64,000 nt of DNA from Hymenobacter sublimis (lineage in GTDB: Bacteria > Bacteroidota > Bacteroidia > Cytophagales > Hymenobacteraceae). The stretch covers positions 62,001 to 126,000 of the forward strand of contig NZ_CP095848.1 of assembly GCF_023101345.1 (NCBI RefSeq). Direction: 5' to 3'. Positions 41,569 to 50,164 of this stretch are shown here, piece after piece. A program made the translations under genes and the position numbers. Each line of letters starts with the position of its first letter. Positions within the stretch are counted from its first letter, which is position 1. Below the pieces are notes generated by a model. That model saw only the letters and a list, made by a program, of their open reading frames with translations, was not told where the DNA came from and searched no databases.

Positions 41569-41668
41569 CGTCATCCTGCGTAGCGCTAAGGACCTTATCA
41601 CGCGTAAACGAGTCGTTGTTACGAGGTTGTGCTGCCGTGATAAGGTCCTTGGCGCTACGCAGGATGCC
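41569..41668. repeat. GTCAT-family palindrome with a 31-bp stem (copy 4)
   Basis: Arms 41572-41602 and 41636-41666 pair at 30 of 31 positions. The central loop (ACGAGTCGTTGTTACGAGG) is, in reverse complement, the same as the middle of the element at 19869-19971. This is the best evidence that these are copies of one family. The flanks show weak period-8 pairing (TAGTG...CACTA). Confidence 0.9.
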
Positions 41669-41701
41669 CAATTTTCTACCTGCTAACGTACCATTTCACT
41701 A

Positions 41702-44290
41702 CTAGGCCAGCATAGTGTCCTGAATGGAGTGAGGCTCGGGGCGGCGCTTAAGGGCGTAGAACAGGGCGCCCAGCAGGGCGGCAATCAGCAGCACCGAGGA
41801 AATCATGGAAACCGTGTTGCCAATGGCGTACTCGGTGGGCTCGAATTTGAACTCAATGGTGTGCGAACCAGCCGGTACGGGCAGGGCCCGTAGCACATAG
41901 TTAGCCCGCAAGTGAGGCACGAGCTTGCCGTCGATGTAAGCTTTCCAGCCATCCTGGTAGTAGATTTCCGAGAAAACGGCTAGGCCTTCTGCGGGGGCGT
42001 TAGAGCGGTACGTCAGCTCGTTGGGCGAGTACTTGGTAAGCCCGATGCTGGCGCCGGCGGTGGGGTAAGAGGTCTTCACCTGCGGAAACTTGGAGGCGTC
42101 CACAACGGCCGTGGTAGCGGCGTTCAAGCTGGTTAGGGCACTGATTTCCTGGTCGGGGTTTTGCACCTTCTGCACCTGACTTACAAACCAGGCGTTGCCG
42201 AGGGCGCCGGGGTTGCGTTGCACCTGTTGGGGCTGGCCCTGCTGACCGGGCACAATGACGTAGCGCGTGTTCAGCATGTTGAGCACCTGGGTGTTGTTCT
42301 GCGAAATCTGCCGCTCAATCAAATCTTGGTAGCGGCGCAACTTGGCTCCGTGGTAGCCGCCTATACTCTTGTGAAAGTAGGAGGTCTGGGCCTCGTTGAA
42401 GGGGTTCTGCACGTTGAGCACCCGGTAGTTAGGGTCCTTGTCCTGCAGAATCTGCTGGTCGGCGGGAGTGGGCACGAACTGCTCGGCAATGGTTTCCTGC
42501 TGGAAGTTACCGTCGTTGAGGTAGCGCTTGTCCACTCCCCACAGGTCAATTAGGGTTAGTACCCCTACCAGCGTAGCAGCCAGCCCGGTCGAGAGCTTGC
42601 GCTGCAGGAAAAACCAGAGTACCCCAGCGGCGGCGGCCACAAAAAATAGGGAGCGGAATACGTCAGTGCGGAGCAGGGAGGCGCGGTCGGCGCGCAGGGC
42701 GTCCAGCGGGAAGCCTTGCTGCTGCAGTTGCGCGTCAATGGGAGCGGCGAAGTCGGACACCAGCCCAACCAAGAACGCCAGGGCGCATAGGCCCGCCGTA
42801 ATGGCCAGCGCCCGTAGCACCTGCTTTTTCAGCGCGGCCGTGTCGGCATCATCCGCGGGCTTACCGGCCAGGGCGGCCAGGCTCGGGTGGGTGCTGGCGG
42901 CTACCGGAGCCGCGGCTACTGGGGCCGCTGCCGTGGTACGGCCGCGCAGTACGCGGGCCAGGGCCAGCACGGCCAGCAGGGGCATGGTCAACTGGGCAAT
43001 GGTCAGGGCCATGCTCACGGCCCGGAACTTGTTGTAGCCGGGGAAGAAGTCGAACATCAGGTAGTTAAACGTCTCGAAGTTCTTACCCCAGGCCAGCAGC
43101 ACCGACAGCAACGTGCCGGCCAGCAGCCAGATGCGAGTGCGGCGGTCGGCCACCATCAAGCCCAGCACAAACAGGAAGAACACCACCGCACCCACGTACA
43201 CCGGGCCGCTAGTAATGGGCTGGTCGCCCCAGTAAGTAGGCATTTGGGCCAGGTAGTCCGTGAGCTGCACGGGCGGTACGCCGGCCGCGGCCAGGGCCTT
43301 GCCGGTTTCGGAGTTCTCGCTCAGCTTCATCTGCGAAGCTCCGCCGTAGAAGTTCGGAATGAGCAGGGTAGCCGTTTCGCCGATGCCGTAGCTGTAGCTG
43401 AAAGCGTACTCCTTGCCCAGGCCCGAGCCTTCACTGTCGTCGGCAGGGGTAGCGGCTTGGCCCGACGCAGTCGGGGCTGCCGTTTTCAGCTCCGATTTGC
43501 CCCGGATGCTGTACTTGCTGTATTCCAGGGTGGTATAGAGGCGGCCGAAGCTCACGCCCACGGCCAGCAGGGCAGCCACGGCCAGCAAAGCCGTGCGGGT
43601 GAAGAAGTCGGGCAAACGCTTCTCACGGGCCGCGAAAACCAATTCCACTACCCCAAACACCAGCACCAGCAGCAGCAGGTAGTAGGTTATCTGAAGGTGG
43701 TTAGAGCGCACATTCATGGCCAGGCCCAGGGCAAACAGGGCTGTGCCCAGCCATCTATTGCGCCGGAACGCCACCAGCAAACCCGCCAGCACCAGGGGGG
43801 CGTAGGCCAGGGCTAAGCTCTTGGTGTTGTGGCCGGCAGCCAGAATGATCAGGTTGTAGCTGGTAAAACCCAGGGCTACGGCTCCTACCACGCTTACCAG
43901 CGGCGAGAGGCCCAGGGCAATGCACAGGGCGTAACCACACACCAGGGCCAGGAACAAGTTGGCTACCACGGCCGGCAAGCCCAGCGTAAACAGCTTGTGC
44001 AGGTACACGCTCAGGTCGCCGGGGAAGCGGGTGCTGATCAGGTAGGTCGGCATCCCCGAGAACATGGAGTTGGTCCAGAGGGCCTCTTGGCCGGTTTGCT
44101 CCCGGTATTGGGCCGCCTCGTGAGCCCCACCGTTGAACTGCACAATGTCGTGCTGGGCCAGGGTTTTGCCCTCGAACAAGATGGGGGAGAAGTACACGGC
44201 GGCCAGCACCAGGAAAAACAGGACGGCCAGCAGGTGCGGCAGCACCCGGCGCCAGAGCGGCGCGGTGGCCGGACGGAAAGGAGTTGTCAT
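41702..44290 (-). CDS. YfhO-family multispanning membrane protein
   Basis: This 862-aa protein has about 12-14 membrane spans in its first two thirds. They are followed by a soluble domain containing QQETIAEQFVPTPADQQIL and a C-terminal beta domain (AGSHTIEFKFEPTEYAIG) before a last span. This matches YfhO, a GT-C-related family implicated in lipoteichoic or other glycan glycosylation in Firmicutes; the role in Bacteroidota is unknown. I chose ATG 44290 (MTTPFRPATA) over an upstream in-frame ATG because the hydrophobic part begins soon after. An Ala-rich linker is seen near residues 405-440. Confidence 0.88.
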   Translation of the reverse strand: MTTPFRPATAPLWRRVLPHLLAVLFFLVLAAVYFSPILFEGKTLAQHDIVQFNGGAHEAAQYREQTGQEALWTNSMFSGMPTYLISTRFPGDLSVYLHKLFTLGLPAVVANLFLALVCGYALCIALGLSPLVSVVGAVALGFTSYNLIILAAGHNTKSLALAYAPLVLAGLLVAFRRNRWLGTALFALGLAMNVRSNHLQITYYLLLLVLVFGVVELVFAAREKRLPDFFTRTALLAVAALLAVGVSFGRLYTTLEYSKYSIRGKSELKTAAPTASGQAATPADDSEGSGLGKEYAFSYSYGIGETATLLIPNFYGGASQMKLSENSETGKALAAAGVPPVQLTDYLAQMPTYWGDQPITSGPVYVGAVVFFLFVLGLMVADRRTRIWLLAGTLLSVLLAWGKNFETFNYLMFDFFPGYNKFRAVSMALTIAQLTMPLLAVLALARVLRGRTTAAAPVAAAPVAASTHPSLAALAGKPADDADTAALKKQVLRALAITAGLCALAFLVGLVSDFAAPIDAQLQQQGFPLDALRADRASLLRTDVFRSLFFVAAAAGVLWFFLQRKLSTGLAATLVGVLTLIDLWGVDKRYLNDGNFQQETIAEQFVPTPADQQILQDKDPNYRVLNVQNPFNEAQTSYFHKSIGGYHGAKLRRYQDLIERQISQNNTQVLNMLNTRYVIVPGQQGQPQQVQRNPGALGNAWFVSQVQKVQNPDQEISALTSLNAATTAVVDASKFPQVKTSYPTAGASIGLTKYSPNELTYRSNAPAEGLAVFSEIYYQDGWKAYIDGKLVPHLRANYVLRALPVPAGSHTIEFKFEPTEYAIGNTVSMISSVLLIAALLGALFYALKRRPEPHSIQDTMLA

Positions 44291-44364
44291 TCGGCTTACT
44301 ACGAGTCGGAAAACTGCCTGCCAGCGCCCCACGGCCCGGCTGGGCAGCCCGAAGGTACCCGTTT

Positions 44365-45270
44365 TTACCTGTTTATTGACTGTGGCCGCCGCGGGAAAGA
44401 GAGATTATACAGCACCACTGACAGTAAAATTACGCCGTAGGCAACCAGCTGCGAGGTAGAAGCTCGCTCCCCGAAATACAGAAATGCCAGGGCAAAGCTG
44501 ACCAGCGGATTCAGGTACATCATGATGCCCACCGCCCCCGATGGCAGCACATTCAGGGCGTACAGGTTCAGAAAAAGTGGTAGCACGGTAAAGCCCACGC
44601 TGAGCAGGCCCGTAACCAGCAATAGGTGCGTGTCGTGCAGGCCGGCCAGGGGTTGGGCGCCCAACAGCGGCGCCAGGGGCAAGATGAGAAAGGCCGCCAG
44701 CAGCAGCTGCACCGTCAGCAGCACCAATCGGTCGTAGCCCTGCAGGCGGCGCTGGCTGATAAGGTAGATGGCGTAGGTGGAAGCTACCACCAGGCTCATC
44801 AGCAGCGTATGCAGCTGGCCGGCGCCCAGCAGGGCGCAGCTCAACGCACTCAGGCCAATGGCTACCCACTGATTGGTCCGGAGCTTTTCGCCCAGCAGCG
44901 CAAAGCCCAGCAAGGCCGTAAGAATCGGGCAGATGAGGTAGGCAAACGAGCCTGCCTGCACACTCACCTGGTTAACGACATAAATGAACAGTAGCCAGTT
45001 AGAAGTCAGCAGCAAACCGCCTACTCCGGTACTCAGCGCCACCTGTCGGCGCTCGGCGGGTGGGGCGGCTTGCCACTGAGCCCACACTGCGCGCACCGTA
45101 GCCCGCCGGCCCAGGCCGTGGATCAGCAGCAGGAGCAGCAAGGAAAGCAGAATCCGGAAGAAGAGAATTTGCCCGCTGGGGTAGCCAGCCAGCCAACGCA
45201 ACGGAATCGGGAAGAAACCCCAAATGAGAAAGGCCGCCAGGGCCGCCAGGTGATGACGAGAAAGAGACAC
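44365..45270 (-). CDS. RarD-like EamA-family transporter
   Basis: This drug/metabolite transporter has about ten spans and two EamA repeats (residues ~5-140 and ~150-290). The sequence HHLAALAAFLIWGFFPIPLR and AIGLSALSCALLGAGQL fit the RarD subgroup. The substrate is unknown. At 301 aa it is complete. It diverges from murF-alr, with a -7 box on each strand in the 71-bp gap, and lies upstream of yfhO (74-bp gap), so the two may be co-transcribed. Confidence 0.88.
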   Translation of the reverse strand: MSLSRHHLAALAAFLIWGFFPIPLRWLAGYPSGQILFFRILLSLLLLLLIHGLGRRATVRAVWAQWQAAPPAERRQVALSTGVGGLLLTSNWLLFIYVVNQVSVQAGSFAYLICPILTALLGFALLGEKLRTNQWVAIGLSALSCALLGAGQLHTLLMSLVVASTYAIYLISQRRLQGYDRLVLLTVQLLLAAFLILPLAPLLGAQPLAGLHDTHLLLVTGLLSVGFTVLPLFLNLYALNVLPSGAVGIMMYLNPLVSFALAFLYFGERASTSQLVAYGVILLSVVLYNLSFPRRPQSINR

Positions 45271-45289
45271 TGAATACTAAATAAGACGA

Positions 45290-45297
45290 CAAAGATA
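45290..45297 (-). promoter_or_regulatory. Candidate -7 box of the rarD-like gene
   Basis: TATCTTTG on the minus strand (45297-45290), 19 bp before the ATG at 45270. No -33 TTG at the right distance. Confidence 0.5.
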
Positions 45298-45326
45298 CGC
45301 GCTGCCGGCTCTGCGCGCCGCAGCCT

Positions 45327-45334
45327 TACCTTTG
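45327..45334 (+). promoter_or_regulatory. Candidate -7 box of murF-alr, very close to the start
   Basis: TACCTTTG ends only 7 bp before the ATG at 45342. A transcript starting at the usual distance would have almost no leader. Confidence 0.5.
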
Positions 45335-45341
45335 CGCCGCT

Positions 45342-47855
45342 ATGCTCCAGTTCTCTGACCTTCCAGCGCTTACCGGCGGCACTCTGCTGCAGCTGCCCGC
45401 CTCGCCGGCGCCCGTGCACCGCCTGCTTCTGGACAGCCGGCAGGTAACTACCGCAGCCGGCAGCGTGTTCTTTGCCCTGCGCGGCCCCCAGCACGACGGC
45501 CACCGCTACCTACCTGAGTTGTATCAGGCGGGCGTGCGGCTGTTTGTGGTCGAAGAGGTAACGTTGGTGCCGGGAGGAATAAGTGCCTACTCCGAAGCCG
45601 GCTTCCTACTGGTTGCTAACTCCCTGGCCGCCCTGCAAGCCACCGCTGCCGACCACCGTCGCCGGTTTCACTTGCCGGTTTTCGGCATCACAGGCTCCAA
45701 TGGCAAAACCATTGTAAAGGAGTGGCTGGCCCAGTTGCTGAGTCCCGACGAGCTAATCTGCAAAAGCCCGCGTTCCTATAATTCTCAAGTGGGCGTGCCC
45801 CTGAGCGTGTGGGAACTGAACGAGACGCACACGCTGGGCATTTTCGAAGCGGGCATTTCCGAGCCCGGCGAAATGGGGCGGTTGGCCCGCATCATTCAGC
45901 CTACCCTTGGCATCTTCACTAACCTTGGCACGGCCCACGACGCGGGCTTCACCTCCTCGGCTGAGAAAGTGGCCGAGAAAATGCGCTTGTTTGAGAACGT
46001 GGATACGCTCTTTTACTGCGCCGACCACGCCCTGGTGCACGCGGCGGCTCGCCAGCAGTTGCGACTCACGCGCACCGTACTCAGCGCCTGGACGCGCCAG
46101 CGGGCCCGCTTCGACGCCCAGGAAGCCGACCTGCTGGTTACTATTCACGAAGCCTCTGCCGACCGCACGGTGGTACGCCTGGAGCGGGCCCGCCCCCGGC
46201 CCCAAGAGTACACGTTCACTCTGCCTTTCGCCGATGAGCCCTCGGTGGAAAACGCCCTGCATGGCCTAGCCGTGCTGCTGTGGCGCCAAGTAATACCCAG
46301 CGAAATTCAGCGCCGCCTCGACCGACTCCAGCCGGTGGCCATGCGCCTGGAAATGAAGCAGGCCCTCAACGACTGCTACGTCCTCGACGACACCTATAAC
46401 AACGACTTGGCCGGCCTGCGCCTCGCCCTCGATGCCCTTTCCCGCCAGCCTCGCCGCGGCCGCCGCACCCTTATTCTGTCCGATGTGCTGGAGTCGGGCC
46501 TGGGTGGGGCCGAGCTGTACGCCCGTGCCGCCGCTTTGCTGCCCGCCCACGGCGTCGACCGCCTCGTGGGTATCGGGCCAGATATCAGCCAGCATCGGGC
46601 TGTTTTTCAGGGCTTGAGCACGGCGTTCTACCCCGACACGGAAGCTTTTCTGCTGGAGTTTCAGCCCGAACAGTTTCGCCGCGAAACCATTCTGGTGAAG
46701 GGCGCCCGCCGCTATGGTTTTGAGCGAATTGTGGCCGCGTTCCAGCAGAAAATTCACGGTACGGTGCTGGAAGTCAACCTTGATGCCCTGGTGCATAACC
46801 TCAACTTCTACCGCCACCGGCTTCAGCCCGATGTGAAGCTCATGGTTATGGTAAAAGCCTTTGCCTACGGCAGCGGGTCCTACGAGGTGGCCAACCTGCT
46901 CCAGTTCCACCGCGCCGACTACCTGGCCGTGGCCTACACCGACGAAGGCGTAGAGCTGCGCCAGCATGGAATCAGTCTGCCAGTGATGGTGATGAACCCC
47001 TCGCCCGATGCCTTCCAGAAGCTGCGTCAGTACCACCTAGAGCCCGAAATCTACTCCTTTGAGCGCTTGCACGACTACTTAGCGGCTGCCCGGGAGCAGG
47101 CCCTGCCCGCCATTCACCTCAAACTCGATACCGGGATGCGCCGCCTGGGCTTTGCCGAAGAAGACGTGCCTCAGCTTTGCCAGCTGCTGCGCGACAATGC
47201 CGCCCACCTGCGCGTGGCCAGCGCCCTGACCCACCTGGCCGGCGCCGACGAAGCTCAGCACAACGATTTTTCCCGGCATCAGCTAGCGGCCTTCCAGCGC
47301 ATGGTGCCCCAGCTGGAAGCGACTCTGGGTTACCCCATTCTGCAACACGCCCTGAATTCGGCCGGCATTGTGCGCTTTCCGGAGGCCCAGCACAGCATGG
47401 TTCGGCTGGGCATTGGGTTGTACGGGGTTGAAGCCAGCGGCCAGGAGCCGGATGCGCTGCGGCCCGTCAGCACGTTGCGCACCACGGTTTCCCAAATCAA
47501 AACCCTGCCCGCCGGCGCTACCGTCGGGTACGGCCGGCGTGGCCAGGCCGCTGACTACGAACGGCGCATTGCTACCCTGGCCATTGGCTACGCCGATGGC
47601 TACGACCGGCGCTTTGGCAACGGGGTAGGCGAGGTAGTAATTCGGGGTCGGCGCGCCCCCCTGATCGGCAACGTGTGCATGGACATGTGCATGGTGGATG
47701 TAACTGCTATTGCCGAGGCCCAAGCCGGCGACCCGGCAGTTATTTTCGGGGAGGAGCTACCCCTGACGGAACTGGCGACCCGCATTGGCACCATCCCGTA
47801 CGAGTTGCTTACCAACGTGAGCGAGCGGGTCAAGCGCGTATTTGTAACCGAGTAA
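45342..47855 (+). CDS. Bifunctional MurF ligase / alanine racemase
   Basis: This fusion makes D-alanine and uses D-Ala-D-Ala. The N-terminal MurF part (residues ~1-460) adds D-Ala-D-Ala to UDP-MurNAc-tripeptide and shows the ATP loop GITGSNGKTIVKEW and the central domain TNLGTAHDAGF. The C-terminal Alr part (~470-837) has the PLP lysine in MVMVKAFAYGSGSYEVA and the catalytic tyrosine region YGRRGQA. Such fusions are a recognised feature of Bacteroidota. At 837 aa both domains look complete. The product is cytoplasmic. Confidence 0.95.
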   Translation: MLQFSDLPALTGGTLLQLPASPAPVHRLLLDSRQVTTAAGSVFFALRGPQHDGHRYLPELYQAGVRLFVVEEVTLVPGGISAYSEAGFLLVANSLAALQATAADHRRRFHLPVFGITGSNGKTIVKEWLAQLLSPDELICKSPRSYNSQVGVPLSVWELNETHTLGIFEAGISEPGEMGRLARIIQPTLGIFTNLGTAHDAGFTSSAEKVAEKMRLFENVDTLFYCADHALVHAAARQQLRLTRTVLSAWTRQRARFDAQEADLLVTIHEASADRTVVRLERARPRPQEYTFTLPFADEPSVENALHGLAVLLWRQVIPSEIQRRLDRLQPVAMRLEMKQALNDCYVLDDTYNNDLAGLRLALDALSRQPRRGRRTLILSDVLESGLGGAELYARAAALLPAHGVDRLVGIGPDISQHRAVFQGLSTAFYPDTEAFLLEFQPEQFRRETILVKGARRYGFERIVAAFQQKIHGTVLEVNLDALVHNLNFYRHRLQPDVKLMVMVKAFAYGSGSYEVANLLQFHRADYLAVAYTDEGVELRQHGISLPVMVMNPSPDAFQKLRQYHLEPEIYSFERLHDYLAAAREQALPAIHLKLDTGMRRLGFAEEDVPQLCQLLRDNAAHLRVASALTHLAGADEAQHNDFSRHQLAAFQRMVPQLEATLGYPILQHALNSAGIVRFPEAQHSMVRLGIGLYGVEASGQEPDALRPVSTLRTTVSQIKTLPAGATVGYGRRGQAADYERRIATLAIGYADGYDRRFGNGVGEVVIRGRRAPLIGNVCMDMCMVDVTAIAEAQAGDPAVIFGEELPLTELATRIGTIPYELLTNVSERVKRVFVTE

Positions 47856-47923
47856 TGGCCGCTAGCCTAACATTACCCATCTTTCCCCGTAGTTTGACCG
47901 ATACACAACCACTCCCCCTATTT

Positions 47924-48574
47924 ATGAAAAAGCACCTGCTCTCTCTGCTAGCAGCGACTACGCTGCTCGCCTCCTGCTCTGACCTGAAAAAGCCCGAGGA
48001 AAAAGACCAGCCCCAAGAAGCTACCGCCGATACCGCCGTGGTATACCGCGACGGCCAGACGGCCGGTGATGCCGCTGCCACCGCAGCTGGCTCTGTCGAC
48101 AACGCCGCTGACAAAGCAGGCAACGCCGTAAGCAACGCCTGGGATATGACGAAAGCCAAGCTGGCGGACGTGAAGCTGGAAGAAATTGACCTGCCGGAAG
48201 TTAGCGTCCGCGGCGACGACCAGTACAACGTGTACGCCCTGGAAGAAAAAGTACTGTTTGATACGGACAAAGCCACCATCAAGCCTACCGCTACCCGGGC
48301 CCTGTCCGAAATCAGCGCCTCTATTGCCCGTCGCCACCGTGGCAAGGACATTCAGGTAATGGGCTTCGCTGATTCGCGCGGCGACAAAAACTACAACCGC
48401 GAGCTAAGCGCCCAGCGCGCCGCCGCCGTACGCGACTGGCTCGTGAAAAACGGCCAAGTAGCCGCCGACAAAGTAAGCCTCGAGCCCATGGGCGAAGCTG
48501 CTCCCGTTGCTAGCAACGCTACCGCCGCCGGCCGTCAGGAAAACCGCCGGGTAGAAATTGCAGTGCGCAAATAA
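47924..48574 (+). CDS. OmpA-family outer membrane lipoprotein
   Basis: This lipoprotein has the signal MKKHLLSLLAATTLLASC with lipidated Cys18. A Glu/Ala/Asp-rich linker (residues ~25-85) with AANTA-like repeats precedes an OmpA_C peptidoglycan-binding domain (~105-216): VLFDTDKATIKPTATRAL and the hallmark GFADSRGDKNYNRELSAQRA. It would anchor the outer membrane to the cell wall. I chose ATG 47924 because it gives the lipobox; the open frame further upstream overlaps murF-alr and is not signal-like. Confidence 0.9.
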   Translation: MKKHLLSLLAATTLLASCSDLKKPEEKDQPQEATADTAVVYRDGQTAGDAAATAAGSVDNAADKAGNAVSNAWDMTKAKLADVKLEEIDLPEVSVRGDDQYNVYALEEKVLFDTDKATIKPTATRALSEISASIARRHRGKDIQVMGFADSRGDKNYNRELSAQRAAAVRDWLVKNGQVAADKVSLEPMGEAAPVASNATAAGRQENRRVEIAVRK

Positions 48575-48576
48575 GC

Positions 48577-48759
48577 TCACGGATTTCCACAGAGAAAAGC
48601 GGATTGGGCGGATTCTATAATCGTCCCCAATACGATTCGGTAGACCCAAATAATGTTGAAATAAAAAAGGCTTGCCATCTGGCAAGCCTTTTTTATTGAC
48701 GATAAAGAGCGTTGGCTACGAAATCCAACCGATCCGCTTTTCTCCGTGGAAATCTGTGA
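48577..48759. repeat. Nested inverted repeat around a terminator
   Basis: The outer arms 48577-48607 (TCACGGATTTCCACAGAG...) and 48725-48759 (...TCTCCGTGGAAATCTGTGA) pair over about 27 bp. They flank the intrinsic terminator at 48663-48694. The right arm ends at the stop codon of the convergent gene. Confidence 0.75.
48663..48694. terminator. Intrinsic bidirectional terminator after ompA
   Basis: AAAAAAGGCTTGCCA (48663-48677) and TGGCAAGCCTTTTTT (48680-48694) form a 15-bp stem with a minimal loop. A6/T6 ends allow use in both directions. Confidence 0.9.
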
Positions 48760-49662
48760 TTAGTCTTTGATCTGGTCAACCTCGGCCCGGATCATGGCGT
48801 TGTAGCGCATGCCGTTGTTGGCGAGCGTAATCAGGCTCCAGCCCCGGCCGATGGTGTAGTTCCAGGTGCGGCTTTCCTTGAATTCAAACGTGGGACGCAG
48901 AATCTGACCGTAGGGAGTGTAGTTGTCCATGAAGTTCGTGGTGTAGAACTTATCACCGCTCACAATCCACTCCATGGCCACAAAAAAGCCTTCTACCGGC
49001 GCCTCAATATTGTACTGCGTCAGGTCGATGGTGTACCACTCGCCGCCTTTGGGAGCCGAAACCACAATGTTTTCCGTGAGCAAGTCGGTGTTGGGCGAGT
49101 TGTAGTTACCGTCGGCCTTATAAAGACGGACGCGGAAAGGCTCGCGGGGGAAGCCGTTTTCACCGATGTAAAAGGATACTGACCGTACGTTGCCCAGCTT
49201 CTTCGCCTTATCGTTCTTCACGAAGAAGGCGTACTGGCTACCCGGCATACCCTGAATCATACCCTCGCCCGGCGTATTTGACTTCGAGCCCAGGTCAAGG
49301 TTCTTGATTTTGGCGCTGCTGATTACCTTAACTTCCTTCAGCTCGATGGCGCGCTTAGGAACCTCAATAATCATATCCTGAATCTTGATACCCGGCTTAA
49401 CCAGAACCGCCTTGTGAAAATAGCCCAGGGCTACTACCACCAGGGAGTCTTGGGGGTTTTTCTCCGGCATGGCTATCTGGAAATAACCGTACTCGTTGGT
49501 AAGAGCACCGGTTTGTTCTTCCTTCAGGCCAATAGAGGCGAATGGAATGGGCTCCTTGGTCTTTTCATCGACGACGCGGCCCGAAATTTTGTTCTCCTGA
49601 GCAAAACTTAGTGCTGGAAGAAGCAAAGCAAAAAAGAGAAGAGAAAGTACGCGTTGGAGCAT
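48760..49662 (-). CDS. Exported protein with a CarboxypepD_reg-like domain
   Basis: A signal peptide (MLQRVLSLLFFALLLPALSF) precedes a carboxypeptidase-regulatory-like beta domain (residues ~25-105, KISGRVVDEKTKEPIPFASI). The C-terminal ~190 residues form a beta-rich domain I do not recognise (SVSFYIGENGFPREPFRVRL, EGFFVAMEWIVSGDKFY). The product probably faces the periplasm or cell surface. It diverges from feoAB, and a minus-strand promoter lies in the AT-rich gap. Codon usage at the 5' end is more AT-rich than the neighbours. Confidence 0.8.
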   Translation of the reverse strand: MLQRVLSLLFFALLLPALSFAQENKISGRVVDEKTKEPIPFASIGLKEEQTGALTNEYGYFQIAMPEKNPQDSLVVVALGYFHKAVLVKPGIKIQDMIIEVPKRAIELKEVKVISSAKIKNLDLGSKSNTPGEGMIQGMPGSQYAFFVKNDKAKKLGNVRSVSFYIGENGFPREPFRVRLYKADGNYNSPNTDLLTENIVVSAPKGGEWYTIDLTQYNIEAPVEGFFVAMEWIVSGDKFYTTNFMDNYTPYGQILRPTFEFKESRTWNYTIGRGWSLITLANNGMRYNAMIRAEVDQIKD

Positions 49663-49684
49663 ATGCAGACAGTATATGATATCC

Positions 49685-49717
49685 CAAAATTACAATGAAT
49701 CCGGGCACTAAATGCAA
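49685..49717 (-). promoter_or_regulatory. Promoter of the CarboxypepD_reg gene
   Basis: On the minus strand the -7 box TAATTTTG (49692-49685) is preceded by a TTG (49717-49715) at 22 bp. The ATG is 22 bp downstream. The region is AT-rich. Confidence 0.5.
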
Positions 49718-49829
49718 GTGTTCTGAGAATATTTATACCAATGCAATTTGTCTGCGGAATAATTACAAATCAGCCAGTTAGGAAGTAGCATCGGTTTGTG
49801 GCGAACTATAATCTGGGAAAAACCTGATT

Positions 49830-49860
49830 TTGGCCGAAACCTAAAAGGGTGGTACCTTTG
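49830..49860 (+). promoter_or_regulatory. Promoter of feoAB
   Basis: A -33 element TTTTGG (TTG at 49830-49832) and a -7 box TACCTTTG (49853-49860) are spaced by 20 bp, an exact Bacteroidota-type promoter. The GTG start of feoA is 28 bp downstream. No clear Fur box was recognised. Confidence 0.7.
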
Positions 49861-49888
49861 TTTGAAGTAAATCTAAATAACCCCACCC

Positions 49889-50155
49889 GTGTCCAAGCGC
49901 CAACCTCTTGCTCCTACGCCGGCCGCGCCTCGCAGCGTGAAAGACCTCCAGCTGGGGGAGAGCGGCACTATTTGTTGCCTGAAAGATCCTGAGATGGCCC
50001 TGAAGCTGTTGGAAATGGGCTGCATTCCGGGCACGCAGGTACGACTCAATAGCCGGGCACCATTGGGCTGTCCTATTACGCTGGTGGTGGGAGATATGGC
50101 CGATTATACGTTGTCGTTACGGGTAAGTGAGGCGGCAACGATTCTTCTGAAATAA
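49889..50155 (+). CDS. feoA: FeoA ferrous iron transport protein
   Basis: FeoA is a small SH3-like cytoplasmic protein that supports FeoB. The 88-aa sequence contains the family core LGESGTICCLKDPEMALKLL, then EMGCIPGTQVRLNSRAPLGC and PITLVVGDMADYTLSLRVSEA. The start is GTG 49889; the next in-frame ATG is inside the domain. It precedes feoB by 9 bp in one operon, with its own promoter upstream. Confidence 0.93.
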   Translation: MSKRQPLAPTPAAPRSVKDLQLGESGTICCLKDPEMALKLLEMGCIPGTQVRLNSRAPLGCPITLVVGDMADYTLSLRVSEAATILLK

Positions 50156-50164
50156 CCTCAGTAC

